From: JAFGDI01 sp963667715
GTDB taxonomy: Bacteria; Planctomycetota; Phycisphaerae; Sedimentisphaerales; SM23-30
Assembly (NCBI GenBank): GCA_963667715.1
Contig: OY763926.1
Span: 3,596,001 to 3,660,000, forward strand
Direction: 5' to 3'
Length of the DNA: 64,000 bases
Shown here: piece by piece, positions 36,500 to 45,342 of the stretch
Layout of the letters: each line of letters begins with the position of its first letter
How positions within the stretch are numbered: the first letter of the stretch is position 1
Notes under the pieces: generated by a model
The model's database searches: none
Told to the model about the DNA's origin: nothing
Seen by the model: only the letters and a program-made list of their open reading frames with translations
Made by a program: the position numbers and the translations under genes

Positions 36500-37039
36500 T
36501 CAATGTTTAAGCAATTCCAATTTCTGGCTTATATTCTCATAGCCCTCGAGCATATTAAGTTGGAATTTCAAGATGGAGTACTTTTTGCCATCAATAAGCC
36601 TTATAACATATCTGTATCTGGTTGATTCAACACTGGCAATATCTGCAAGGTTGATTCTCACTGGTGTATCTGTCCCTTTTGTTTTAAGTCCAAAAAAATA
36701 ATCGATATAATCTTCCCCAAAACTAAAATAATAGTGCTCAACATGCATGAAAATTACATAGTAGATTTGCAAAACAAAAAATACAGCTAACATAACCCAG
36801 AGAAAAAAACCTCCATTTCGGTCATCATCTGGAAATACTGTTTCAGAAATAAAGGCAATTGCAAAGAATAATATTAAATTCAGATAAAAGCAGATAGAAT
36901 AATATATGTATACCCACTTTGCCGGATAATAATGATTAACATCGGAACAAAGTTCCCTATTAACCTTTCTCTTTATCAGAGTAAAGTTGGCAATAAAAAC
37001 TACTACCATCAATAAAGCTAAAACAGATATTATAATCAC
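36500..37039 (-). CDS. membrane protein with PH-like C-terminus, likely immunity protein
   Basis: 179 residues: helices at about 1-20, 48-68 and 78-98, then a soluble strand-rich half (YYFSFGEDYIDYFFGLK, INLADIASVESTRYRYVIRL) resembling a bacterial PH-like domain. It begins with GTG that overlaps the TGA of the RHS tip upstream (GTGA), which is strong evidence of a translational pair. Function inferred from that coupling and from similar architecture in the gene at 40239. Confidence 0.6.
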   Translation of the reverse strand: MIIISVLALLMVVVFIANFTLIKRKVNRELCSDVNHYYPAKWVYIYYSICFYLNLILFFAIAFISETVFPDDDRNGGFFLWVMLAVFFVLQIYYVIFMHVEHYYFSFGEDYIDYFFGLKTKGTDTPVRINLADIASVESTRYRYVIRLIDGKKYSILKFQLNMLEGYENISQKLELLKH

Positions 37040-37305
37040 GGTCTCACCTTGAGTATTTCCATTACTTCTTTTTCGTGTTCATTCATTTTCTTTTTTAAAT
37101 CAACTGCTGGCTTATTTGCCATACCTAAATATTGTGACAAAGAAAATCCCCATACTTGTGATGAAATATAACCTGACATTCCTTTATCCAACCCCAAAGA
37201 TCCCATCATCCCACCAGTCAAAGCTCCACCAGCAAATGCAGTAACAAAAGTTAAACCGGCAGTATCTAATGATTTGTTTTTTGTATAGTCTGCATACGCT
37301 GTGGG
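37036..37305 (-). pseudogene. RHS C-terminal tip fragment (glycine-rich, membrane-active type)
   Basis: The open frame runs from a REP-like element at about 37305 to TGA at 37036, giving AYADYTKNKSLDTAGLTFVT, then AFAGGALTGGMMGSLGLDKG and a hydrophilic end. The Gly-rich hydrophobic part resembles the segment after the RHS core in the tips at 39408 and 41024. No core remains and no ribosome site is evident upstream, so it is a displaced tip. Confidence 0.6.
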
Positions 37306-37345
37306 AAACCGGTGGAAAACCGGGAAAACCGGGGACAGTCACCTG
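37303..37345. repeat. REP element of RAYT type, copy 1
   Basis: Reads GGAAAACCGGGGACAGTCAC then CTGTTTTC. The same text with one change is at 37613-37640. These motifs flank genes for REP-associated tyrosine transposases in many bacteria. Confidence 0.7.
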
Positions 37346-37612
37346 TTTTCACCAACTTCCTTTCTTGGTCTGCCATTAGGCAAAGCTCTTAACCGCTTAT
37401 TTAACGCCTTTTCTATTTTACTCATTAAGCTGTCAGATGCAAGTGGTCTTCCGGTGTGGGTACTCAGCCGTATCTGTTCAATCTGCTCAGGCTCCAGATT
37501 ACTAAGCAGCTGCGCACGCCAGTCGACATTAGACGATATCTGCCGCCAGAACCCCATATCCAGCAGCCCGGCATGGTCAATATGATCCAGATGTGCACAC
37601 GCACTCGACCGA
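37339..37612 (-). pseudogene. C-terminal fragment of a REP-associated tyrosine transposase (RAYT)
   Basis: About 90 codons open on the minus strand: HLDHIDHAGLLDMGFWRQIS near the start, then EQIRLSTHTGRPLASDSLMS and LNKRLRALPNGRPRKEVGEN at the end. The THTGRPLxSxxx...RRLRxLPxGRPRK ending is diagnostic of RAYTs (Y1-type, IS200-like). The catalytic Tyr and HUH parts are absent, so it is dead. It is flanked by the REP element on both sides. Confidence 0.8.
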
Positions 37613-37712
37613 CGGAAAACCGGGGACAGTCACCTGCTTTCGGCGGTTTCCTTTCTTGGTCTGCCATTTGGCAGGGGAGGAAGTAAAATAGTACGTCCCA
37701 TTTTACTTCCTT
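37613..37712. repeat. second RAYT 3' end, REP copy 2 and a perfect 11-bp palindrome
   Basis: 37613-37640 repeats the GGAAAACCGGGGACAGTCAC element. 37641-37680 on the minus strand encodes LPNGRPRKETAESR and a stop, a second copy of the RAYT C-terminus. 37678-37709 is GGAAGTAAAAT / ATTTTACTTCC around AGTACGTCCC, another member of the REP-like hairpin family. Confidence 0.75.
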
Positions 37713-37754
37713 TGCGGGCGCCATGCACCTTGCGTCTTCGCGTGAACAATTCTT

Positions 37755-38451
37755 AATTATTCCTCTTCTTAAATCTGTGCCAATTAATCAATCAGCAGTT
37801 CGCGGCAGCGAACACCTTTCAGTAAATCTGTGGATTAATATTCTTAAATTATTGGTTGCGGCTCGACCGCCCTAACTCCTCTGTGACCTCTGTGGTAAAA
37901 CTCTTAATGTCATCTAAAACCTATTCACAACTGCCAACCAACTCCCCGCGCAAGAGTTCCGGCCTTTCCCGATACACATCGGGATTCTTTAGTCTTCTAC
38001 CTTACTTTCCAATCAAATTCAAAAACTCCCTTAACACTTACCCCGCCAACCAAATCTTCGCGACTTCGCGCCCTTGCGTCAAACTCTTAATTCTCTTCTT
38101 AAATTATTCCTCTTCTTAAATCTGCGTAAATTAATCAATCAGCCGTTCACGGCAGCGAACACAACTAAACGAAATCTGTGGATTAATATTCTTAAATTAT
38201 TGGTTGCGGCTCGACCGCCCTAACTCCTCTGTGACCTCTGTGGTAAAACTCTTAATGTCATCATCTAAAACCTATTCACAACTGCCAACCAACTCCCCGC
38301 GCAAGAGTTCCGGCCTTTCCCGATACACATCGGGATTCTTTAGTCTTCTACCTTACTTTCCAATCAAATTCAAAAACTCCCATAACACTTACCCCGCCAA
38401 CCAAATCTTTGCGACCTTGCGCCTTTGCGTTAAAATCTTAATTCTCTTCTT
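37755..38451. repeat. tandem duplication of a ~347-bp repeat-rich unit
   Basis: Unit 1 is 37755-38101 and unit 2 is 38102-38451; they differ by a few substitutions and a 3-bp CAT insertion in unit 2. Each unit strings together phrases (AAATCTGTGGATTAATATTC, CTCTGTGACCTCTGTGG, TTCCCGATACACATCGGGAT, CCAACCAACTCC, CTTGCG...). No coding capacity is apparent. Confidence 0.9.
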
Positions 38452-38519
38452 ACATAAAACTATTGGTTGCGGCTTGACCGCCCTAAGACCTCAGTGGTAA
38501 AAAATAATCAAACCACAGA

Positions 38520-38610
38520 ACCCGCATAGCGGGGAATTTATCCGCCTGTGGCGGACTGAGTTCACTGAGAAGGAAGCCAATATTGAGCCGAACAGGATTG
38601 TAACTGTCCC
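38520..38610. repeat. ~90-bp repeat, copy 2 (partner 36353-36443)
   Basis: See 36353. This copy is preceded by the phrase GACCTCAGTGGTAAAA. Confidence 0.8.
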
Positions 38611-38676
38611 AAGTTTTCACCCTACTCCGTACGAGCGAAACAGATTTTAAATTGAACCACAGATTAACACAAGTGG

Positions 38677-38868
38677 ACACAGATAATTCCAGTTTCTCCA
38701 TCTGTGTAAATCTGCGTTAATCTGTGGTTCTGACTATTCATTCCTGTTATACAAAACACCAGCGTCAATGCATTAAACCACATCTGGCTTACCGTCATAA
38801 AACAACAGTCACAAGTAATTGTCCATCAATTGATTATGGTATCGACTCCTGACACCTTTAATTTCTCC
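38677..38868. repeat. ~190-bp repeat, copy 2 (partner 27820-28013)
   Basis: Lies directly downstream of the membrane-protein gene ending at 38917, as copy 1 does for the gene ending at 28035. Confidence 0.8.
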
Positions 38869-38916
38869 CCCTATCGACTGCGGAAGCTTTTTAACTATAA
38901 TTTCCTTTAATTACCA

Positions 38917-39360
38917 CTATTCAGGACAGTTCCGGTTAATTCCACCTGTCCCAGCATCAAAACCGTCTTCATACCAATCTTTGAAACAGAAAAGAAAGTA
39001 TACATTAGCAGGACCGAAGGCTGATATCGCCCCACTACCCATATAATTACCGGAAACAATTATGAATGTATAAACCAATACAAAATAAAGTATGTAGATG
39101 AATGCCCTCAAACCTATGTAACGCAAACTTTTGTTTTTTGCTAAGGTGTTCACCGCAGCCAGTGTCCCATCCTTAAATCCCTCAGAATACGAAAAATATA
39201 TCATAAGCAAAGAAACAGGATGAACAATCAATACAGTAGCCAGTACACTAACTAACAATGTCTTAGAAAAATAACCTATAGCAATTAACGGAGTAATTAT
39301 TCCGTATATGCCCATGCAAACACCTACTATAAGCCATTTTCTTTGTTTCACTGTCGACAT
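38917..39360 (-). CDS. four-helix membrane protein, likely immunity protein
   Basis: 147 residues with hydrophobic segments at about 10-30, 35-58, 80-103 and 107-125 and a short acidic C-terminus (KDWYEDGFDAGTGG). Not recognised. AAGG lies about 11 bases before the ATG. It begins about 50 bases after the RHS tip ending at 39408, on the same strand, the position expected of the cognate immunity gene of a membrane-targeting tip. Inference from position only. Confidence 0.55.
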   Translation of the reverse strand: MSTVKQRKWLIVGVCMGIYGIITPLIAIGYFSKTLLVSVLATVLIVHPVSLLMIYFSYSEGFKDGTLAAVNTLAKNKSLRYIGLRAFIYILYFVLVYTFIIVSGNYMGSGAISAFGPANVYFLFCFKDWYEDGFDAGTGGINRNCPE

Positions 39361-39407
39361 TGTTTTTCTTTCCTTAAACTCTTAACTTAATTAAAGGTTA
39401 AATATTA

Positions 39408-40226
39408 TCAAGCCATGGCTGCGTCACACCACGCTCTTCCAATGACATCAGCTTGTTCTCTAGTTACATTTCCCAACAAATAAACACCATTCGCTGAAGT
39501 GATCATTGCAACCTGATCACCTCCAGAAGCGGCAAACGCTTGATTTATCAGCAGGTTTGTCAACACACCTGCTAACTCAGAAAGAAATTTAAAGAAATCA
39601 CCTGCAAGTTTATCAACAGGCACACCAGGTATGTCAGCAATGCCAGCAATAGCACCCCATAGAGCTCCATTCAGAGTCTGTACCATAATCTCTGTCCAAT
39701 CGAGACCCTTACCTTCAAATCCCTGCCTAAATATCTCTGTAGTAAATGCTAGCACGGCACCATAACCAGCCCCGATTAACATCGGGTTTCTCCCATTCAA
39801 ATCCATCAAATTAGTCGGATTATTCCAGCAATATAGATACCTGTGCAACGTCATTGTTTGTTCAAAGCTACCTTGTTGCGGGTCTCTGCCAGTAAATCTT
39901 CTCATGGCCGGGTCATACTGGCGGGCACGAACATAATACTGGTCGATCTCGGCATCGTAATACTGGCCGGTATATTTGAACGGATTATCGACGAGCAGTT
40001 CTCCTGTCCCGGAATCGGTCGCCTCATAGCATTCCTCGGTAAACATTTTCCCGAAACTGTCATACGAATACTCGTTCACAGTTTGCATATCGGTATCGAT
40101 AACCGCCCGCACCGAGCCTAAACGGTCGTGGATATAGTAAAATAGCTCACTATTTATGCCGGGCGTTTCCTGCGCGATTACTTGAGCACCAACATGATAA
40201 TATGATTTTTCCAAAGAACAAGACAA
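39408..40226 (-). pseudogene. truncated RHS core end with variable tip, module B
   Basis: 272 open codons: RHS core end (SLEKSYYHVGAQVIAQ, YYIHDRLGSVRAVIDT, NEYSYDSFGKMF, YYVRARQYDPAMRRFTGRDP, HRYLYCWNNPTNLMDLNG) to about residue 150, followed by a different tip (GAGYGAVLAFTTEIFRQGF, then a hydrophobic LAGVLTNLLINQAFA region). The core is nearly identical to that at 41024. Only a TTG is available as start, so as it stands it is not a full toxin. Only the last 150 core residues of a protein normally over 1000 residues long remain. Confidence 0.8.
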
Positions 40227-40238
40227 GCCTTGACATTA

Positions 40239-41006
40239 CTAGTCATATACTTGCATTAAATTTGTCAAACTAACCAAAACCTGCCCGCCTGACAATACGA
40301 GAAAAAGTGCATAATACAAAAAAATATTTTCTTTTTCCAGTTGTTTTTGTTTATTCAAAAATAAAGCTAAACATATCAATAAAACAAACACAAAACCAAC
40401 AACTAAAGAATCTGCTAATACCACCGAGCTTACTGTTGCTTTCCAAAACAGTTTCACCAATACATAAATGGAAATAACGCAAGGCAAAAATAATATATAA
40501 CGTTTAAAATCGTTCAAAGATGATTTGAAATTACGAGTTCCAATATATTTAACATATTCTGGTATAATATCTGTAATTTGCTGAGGAGATATATTGTGTG
40601 GGATGACAACTATTTCTTTTTTCTTTTTATACACAAAACTCAAGGCATAATAATTGTTATTAAACGGAAATGGTGCTATAGAATACTCTTTAACCTGTTG
40701 CCACTTTACATTACGCACATCACATCCCAAAAGCTCAATGCTTTCATGTGTCAAAACAACACATCTAGTCATTCTGCCAGAAGAACAGAAGACTTGTCTG
40801 TTAATAATAATAAAGACTACCAAGCCACTGGTTATTCCTGAAAGCAAATTTAGTGCCGCCTTGCCAGAAAGTACAAATAAAAGACAATAAATAGCATTTG
40901 CAATTGCAATCAAATAAATAAACTTATAATTTATATCCAAATTGACAAAATCCCTGTAAACATGGTAATCTATTGATGGTTCCTGCCATTTTAGTGTGTC
41001 ATCCAT
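40239..41006 (-). CDS. membrane protein with PH-like middle domain, likely immunity protein
   Basis: About 255 residues from the ATG at 41006 (GGAG upstream). Two helices early (about 30-75), a soluble middle with VVLTHESIELLGCDVRNVKWQ and SFVYKKKKEIVVIPHN (a PH/YcxB-like pattern), then three or four helices. It overlaps nothing but begins 18 bases after the stop of the RHS tip at 41024. Architecture recalls the protein at 36500. The immunity role is inferred from this repeated arrangement. Confidence 0.6.
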   Translation of the reverse strand: MDDTLKWQEPSIDYHVYRDFVNLDINYKFIYLIAIANAIYCLLFVLSGKAALNLLSGITSGLVVFIIINRQVFCSSGRMTRCVVLTHESIELLGCDVRNVKWQQVKEYSIAPFPFNNNYYALSFVYKKKKEIVVIPHNISPQQITDIIPEYVKYIGTRNFKSSLNDFKRYILFLPCVISIYVLVKLFWKATVSSVVLADSLVVGFVFVLLICLALFLNKQKQLEKENIFLYYALFLVLSGGQVLVSLTNLMQVYD

Positions 41007-41023
41007 AAACAACTCCACAATGT

Positions 41024-42151
41024 TTAGATTGTACCCCAATAATTAACCCAAGCGACACCAGCGGCTTCAACAGCAGAATCAGAAAGAGTACTCCCCCCTC
41101 CTGTAATTGCTCCAGAGATCGCTATCAACGACAATCCCATTGCCATTGTCGTTTTATCAGAATAACTTCCTGTACCTAATGCACTATCTATCCCCATTTT
41201 GAAGAGATTGCCTATCCCTCCAATACAAACACCGTAAGTATAACCTATTATGCTCAATCCCACAGTTGCTCCGGTCTCAGAACCACCAAACCACCCAATA
41301 ACAGCTGCAGAAGCTCCTGTTTGTCCAACTAACCAACCTCCGAGTAAACCGGACATAAAACCGGTAAATGCTGCTTCGCCAATCTCGCCAGGAGAAAAAT
41401 GTCCTCCCCCAATAGCAACACCAACATTAATGGCAGCACCAACCACAGCACCAATCAACATCGGACTTTTCCCATTCAAATCCACCAGATTCGTCGGATT
41501 ATTCCAGCAGTACAGATACCGGTGCAGGGTCATCGTCTGCTTGAAGTTGCCTTGCTGCGGGTCACGCCCGGTAAACCGTCTCATAGTCGGGTCATACTGA
41601 CGGGCACGGACATAATACTGGTCGATCTCGGCATCATAATACTGGCCGGTATATTTGAACGGATTATCGACGAGCAGTTCTCCTGTCCCGGAATCGATCG
41701 CCTCATAGCATTCCTCAGTATACATTTTGCCGAAGGAATCATAGGAATACTCCGCCGCCGTCTGCATAACGGTATCAATAATCGCCCGGACACTACCCAG
41801 GCGGTCGTGGATATAATAATACAGCTCGGAGCCGGGAGCAGCGTCCTGTTGGGCGATGATCTGGGCACCAATATGATAATATGACTTTTCCAAAGAGCCG
41901 GACATATCAGTCACACATAATACTACCGGAAGTTCGGAGTTAATGTCAACAATAAACCGCTTATTTGTAGTAACACCATTCAGTGTGGAATTCTTGTATA
42001 CACGATTACCCATAGGGTCATATTTAACCGCTATGGTATTACTGCCTTTATAAACAGAACGTAGTTTATTGTCATAGTTATAGGTAACCCCGTTACTTAC
42101 CGCAGTTGGCAGTGATGTGACATTACCGTTGAAGTCTCTAGGAAAAAACAA
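41024..42151 (-). pseudogene. truncated RHS core end with glycine-rich tip, module A
   Basis: 375 open codons: YD-type repeats (YNYDNKLRSVYKGSNTIAVK, YDPMGNRVYKNS), then the conserved core end (YYIHDRLGSVRAIIDT, YYVRARQYDPTMRRFTGRDP, HRYLYCWNNPTNLVDLNG) up to about residue 225, then a Gly/Ala-rich hydrophobic tip (AVVGAAINVGVAIGGG, FMSGLLGGWLVGQTGAS). The 5' end stops at a REP-like palindrome (42147-42172), from which the only start (TTG) is drawn. Longest of the displaced tips. The donor RHS gene is not in the window. Confidence 0.85.
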
Positions 42152-42409
42152 AGTGGGGTGCGTCCCCTTATCGTTTCTCTTCTTAAATTATTTTTCTCTT
42201 AAATCCGCGTTAATTAATCAATCAGCCGTTCGCGGTAGCGAACACCTTTTGAATAATCTGTGGATAACCTCAATCCCCTGCCCTTTCAATACCAACCAAT
42301 ACACACAACCAACAAACAAACAAAAAAGAGCAGGCCACTATAACCTGCTCTCTAATAAACTCAAATATAATTGCTAACTCATCACAAGCCGACCATCAGT
42401 CAGTTTGAA
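42147..42409. repeat. REP-like palindrome, phrase repeats and terminal hairpin
   Basis: GTGGGGTGCGTCCCCTTATC (twin of 27783) is followed by phrases (AATCTGTGGATAACC, CAGCCGTTCGCGGTAGCG). A GAGCAGG...CCTGCTC hairpin lies at 42329-42351, a possible terminator. The end of the dispersed repeat (GACCATCAGTCAGTTTGAA) abuts the hydG stop codon. Confidence 0.65.
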
Positions 42410-43798
42410 TTAACAATATACATCATGCTCGCCACCGCGAACTTTATCCACCAATGTCTTCGAACGCTGGAGCTGTGCTCCTTCCATGCCGGCAAGAGTT
42501 TCATCGATGATCTTCTCACCTAATGCCTTAGTCTCTGGCGATGCATAGTCGTTCAGATATTCCTGGAATGTTGACAATGCATTCGGCTGGCAGTGCATCT
42601 TTATATCGCCCGGCTTAGCCATATCCATGAAATCCTGACCTGTTCTACCTAACCTATAACAACCGGTACAGAACGATGGTATATATCCCATAGACGCAAC
42701 ATCACGAATCACCTCATCCAACGGACGATGATCACCCAGCGAAAACTGCGATGCGTCCATCTTCTCGTCTTCTGTATAACCGCCCGGATTAGTACGGCTG
42801 CCAGCTGATATCTGAGAAACACCAAGAGCAAAAGTCTCTCTTCTCATCTTCGCAGTCTCGCGAGTACTCATGATTATGCCAGTATACGGCACAGCCAAAC
42901 GGAAAATCGCTACCAGCTTACGGAAATCTACATCATCTACCGGGGCTGGTGGGTGCATCGCCATATCAGATCCGGTCGCAGGTTCCATACGCGGCACACT
43001 TATCGTGTGCGGTCCAACACCAAACTTACCTTCCAAATGACGAATATGCGCCATTGTCGCTAATGTCTCAAAACGCCAGTCGAACAGACCATAAAGAACA
43101 CCAATACCAACATCGTCAATACCAGCTTCCATTGCTCTGTCCAACGCACTTACACGCCAGTCATAGTTAGCCTTCTTACCAGCAACATGAACCTTGGCAT
43201 AAGTACCGCGATGATATGTTTCCTGGAATATCTGGTACGTACCAATATTAGCCGCCTTCAACTCCTTAAACTCGTCCAGGGCCAGAGGAGCAACATTAAT
43301 ATTTACTCGCCTTATCTCGCCCTTATCTGTCTTGGTATCATAAACTGTCTTGATCGCATCCAAAACATATGAAAAACCTTGCTTCGGATATGACTCACCC
43401 GCAACCAGCAGCACCCTCTTGTGACCCTGATCGATCAGGTTCTTAACCTCATGGGAAATCTCTTCCTGACTCAGTGCCCTTCTCTTTAACTCTGTATTCT
43501 TCGCCCTGAAAGCACAATATAAACATTCATTACTACATAGATTTGAAATATATAGCGGTGCAAAAAATACCATTCTATTGCCGTAGATATCGTCCTTGGC
43601 TTTCTTGGCAGCATCAAAAAGCTCACCCAGAAGCTCAGGATCACTTATACCCATTAGCACTGAAATATCATCATCATCAAGCCCTTTAAGCTCAGAAGCC
43701 TTGGCAATTACATCTCGAACCTTGACGGCATCAGCGGTACGACCATTCTCAATAGACTCAAAAATCTTTTCCTCATTAATTACTGGTATATCTGACAT
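42410..43798 (-). CDS. hydG: [FeFe]-hydrogenase H-cluster maturase, radical SAM
   Basis: HydG cleaves tyrosine with S-adenosylmethionine to supply the CO and cyanide ligands of the H-cluster. 462 residues. The radical SAM motif CSNECLYC (CX3CX2C, about 85-92) is followed by the expected motifs, and the C-terminal FCTGCYRLGRTG (about 376) gives the CX2C of the second cluster, which separates HydG from the tyrosine lyase ThiH. I start at the ATG at 43798 with GGAAG upstream; 42 codons before it are not protein-like. hydE, hydF and the hydrogenase itself are not in the window, so the gene stands alone. Its TAA abuts a dispersed repeat. Confidence 0.93.
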   Translation of the reverse strand: MSDIPVINEEKIFESIENGRTADAVKVRDVIAKASELKGLDDDDISVLMGISDPELLGELFDAAKKAKDDIYGNRMVFFAPLYISNLCSNECLYCAFRAKNTELKRRALSQEEISHEVKNLIDQGHKRVLLVAGESYPKQGFSYVLDAIKTVYDTKTDKGEIRRVNINVAPLALDEFKELKAANIGTYQIFQETYHRGTYAKVHVAGKKANYDWRVSALDRAMEAGIDDVGIGVLYGLFDWRFETLATMAHIRHLEGKFGVGPHTISVPRMEPATGSDMAMHPPAPVDDVDFRKLVAIFRLAVPYTGIIMSTRETAKMRRETFALGVSQISAGSRTNPGGYTEDEKMDASQFSLGDHRPLDEVIRDVASMGYIPSFCTGCYRLGRTGQDFMDMAKPGDIKMHCQPNALSTFQEYLNDYASPETKALGEKIIDETLAGMEGAQLQRSKTLVDKVRGGEHDVYC

Positions 43799-44058
43799 AC
43801 TACTTCCTTTTTTATAATCAATTTTACCATTATTCTTCGTAATATCCTTCAAGGACACTAGATAATAGCACGAAACCAACCCCAATGTAAAATAACAAAT
43901 TCGATTTTGATAAAAAAATATCAAAAATAAACGAATAATAAACTTTTCTTTACTCTCCCCCCCACCAAAAACCTACCATAACGCATTAAGGATAAAGAAT
44001 ATCCTATTTTACACTATCAAAAATCACACAAAATCATCAAGATTTGAGCAATTTCGCC

Positions 44059-45297
44059 CTACTTTCGCATATATTTGTCAGGTTTTTCAATAATTTCAAA
44101 ACTCACCCGACTACTATAGTCCGGCTGATCCATCGAACGATCAATAACCCCTAAACCCAATGCCTGACTGCCCTTATCATTCAAATCCCGCAAAATAACC
44201 AACCGATTACGAAGATCCGCCAACTGCTTTTCCTGACGAGACAACCAAGCCCGAGGATATTCCCCCGCCAACACCGATTCCATAGCCACGCGGGCAGTAA
44301 AATCGAAATTTTTATTTATCTTCGCAATGCTGCCAATTGTTCGTTTTATTTGAACCGCTGTTTCTGGGCTGACCTGGTATATGCCGCATTGGGTTTCTGT
44401 TAGTTTTACTGATCTGAGCAACTCGAGCATAAATGCCGGCGACTCGTTAAGCTGTCGCCATTGGAAAATCAGGTCCGAACAGGTTTCAAAATACCCTCTG
44501 AAACGTGATATTTCATCAATCTTTGCTACATTACCTGCCTCTACTACAGTACTTGCTGCTGCGTTGTTCGCTGTTGCAGTGTCACTCGCTGTTGCGGAGT
44601 TGTTCGATGTTGCAGTGCCACTCGATGTTGCAGTGTCACTCGCTGTTGCGGAGTTGTTCGCTGTTGCGGAGTTGTTCACTGTTGCGGAGTTGTTCACTGC
44701 TGTGGTGTTGCTAGATGTTGCGGTGTTGGTCGATGTTGCGGCGTTGTTTGTGGCAGTATTTCCTGCGTTGTTAGTGGCAGCATTGGTGTTGGTGTTGGTG
44801 TTGGTGTTGGTGACAGCATTATTGTTGGATATGTTTGTGGTGATATTGTTGAGTAGTTTCTGGCCAGCGTTTGCTGGGATGAGGTCAGATGAGTTTGAAG
44901 ATGTTGAGTTTGCATCTTGTTCTTTTTCTTTATCTTTATCTTTATTTAATGCAATATTTTGAGCGACAAGGTCACTGATAAGCTGATTTATAGCATCGAG
45001 TACATTGCTGTCGAAGATGTGTTTTTCACTCATTTGGCCTTCGTTTTCAAAGTAAATATTGGCAATTTCTATATCGCCGTCACGTTTGAAATTTCTGCCG
45101 CCGGGATAATAATGGTAGTTAACGAGTTCAAATACAGCTGAAGTAATCTGCGGGTGATATTTCGGCTGCCAATAATGTAGACTGTCAGAAGAAAAGGTGA
45201 TGGCCGAAACCGAGTTACTTTGCGAAAGTGCAAAAGATGTGGAAAAGACAGTGCCGGCAAAAACGGCATATAAGAGAAAACGGTGTGCAATACTCAT
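44059..45297 (-). CDS. exported protein with Thr/Asn/Ala repeat tract
   Basis: 412 residues. Signal peptide (about 1-25), a mixed domain with HYWQPKYHPQITSAVFEL and YYPGGRNFKRDGDIEIAN (about 30-130), then a low-complexity tract (about 145-255; NTNTNTN, then six-residue units such as NNSATA and SDTATA), and a C-terminal helical domain (about 265-405). The tract is coded by 18-base units at 44540-44870 and by GTGTTG repeats, so slippage could vary its length without loss of frame. No family is recognised. AAGGA precedes the ATG. The upstream gene is a lipoprotein 45 bases away, likely one transcript. Confidence 0.65.
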   Translation of the reverse strand: MSIAHRFLLYAVFAGTVFSTSFALSQSNSVSAITFSSDSLHYWQPKYHPQITSAVFELVNYHYYPGGRNFKRDGDIEIANIYFENEGQMSEKHIFDSNVLDAINQLISDLVAQNIALNKDKDKEKEQDANSTSSNSSDLIPANAGQKLLNNITTNISNNNAVTNTNTNTNTNAATNNAGNTATNNAATSTNTATSSNTTAVNNSATVNNSATANNSATASDTATSSGTATSNNSATASDTATANNAAASTVVEAGNVAKIDEISRFRGYFETCSDLIFQWRQLNESPAFMLELLRSVKLTETQCGIYQVSPETAVQIKRTIGSIAKINKNFDFTARVAMESVLAGEYPRAWLSRQEKQLADLRNRLVILRDLNDKGSQALGLGVIDRSMDQPDYSSRVSFEIIEKPDKYMRK

Positions 45298-45342
45298 AAT
45301 TACGCATATCCTTTGTCTTATTACCGACTATCCCGCTAAGAA

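Noticed and set aside
37464..37724. 86-codon minus-strand frame across the RAYT remnant
   Set aside because: Wrong frame; the correct frame gives the conserved RAYT C-terminus.
37755..38451. Possible CRISPR array
   Set aside because: Only two units of 347 bases, no short regular repeat with unique spacers and no cas genes anywhere in the window.
44540..44870. Possible CRISPR or non-coding minisatellite
   Set aside because: Units are 6 or 18 bases, without spacers, and keep a reading frame through an exported protein.
44381..44962. 193-codon plus-strand frame opposite the Thr/Asn/Ala repeat gene
   Set aside because: It is the complement of the low-complexity tract (Leu/Val/Ala-rich by base composition); the minus-strand gene has a signal peptide and ribosome site.
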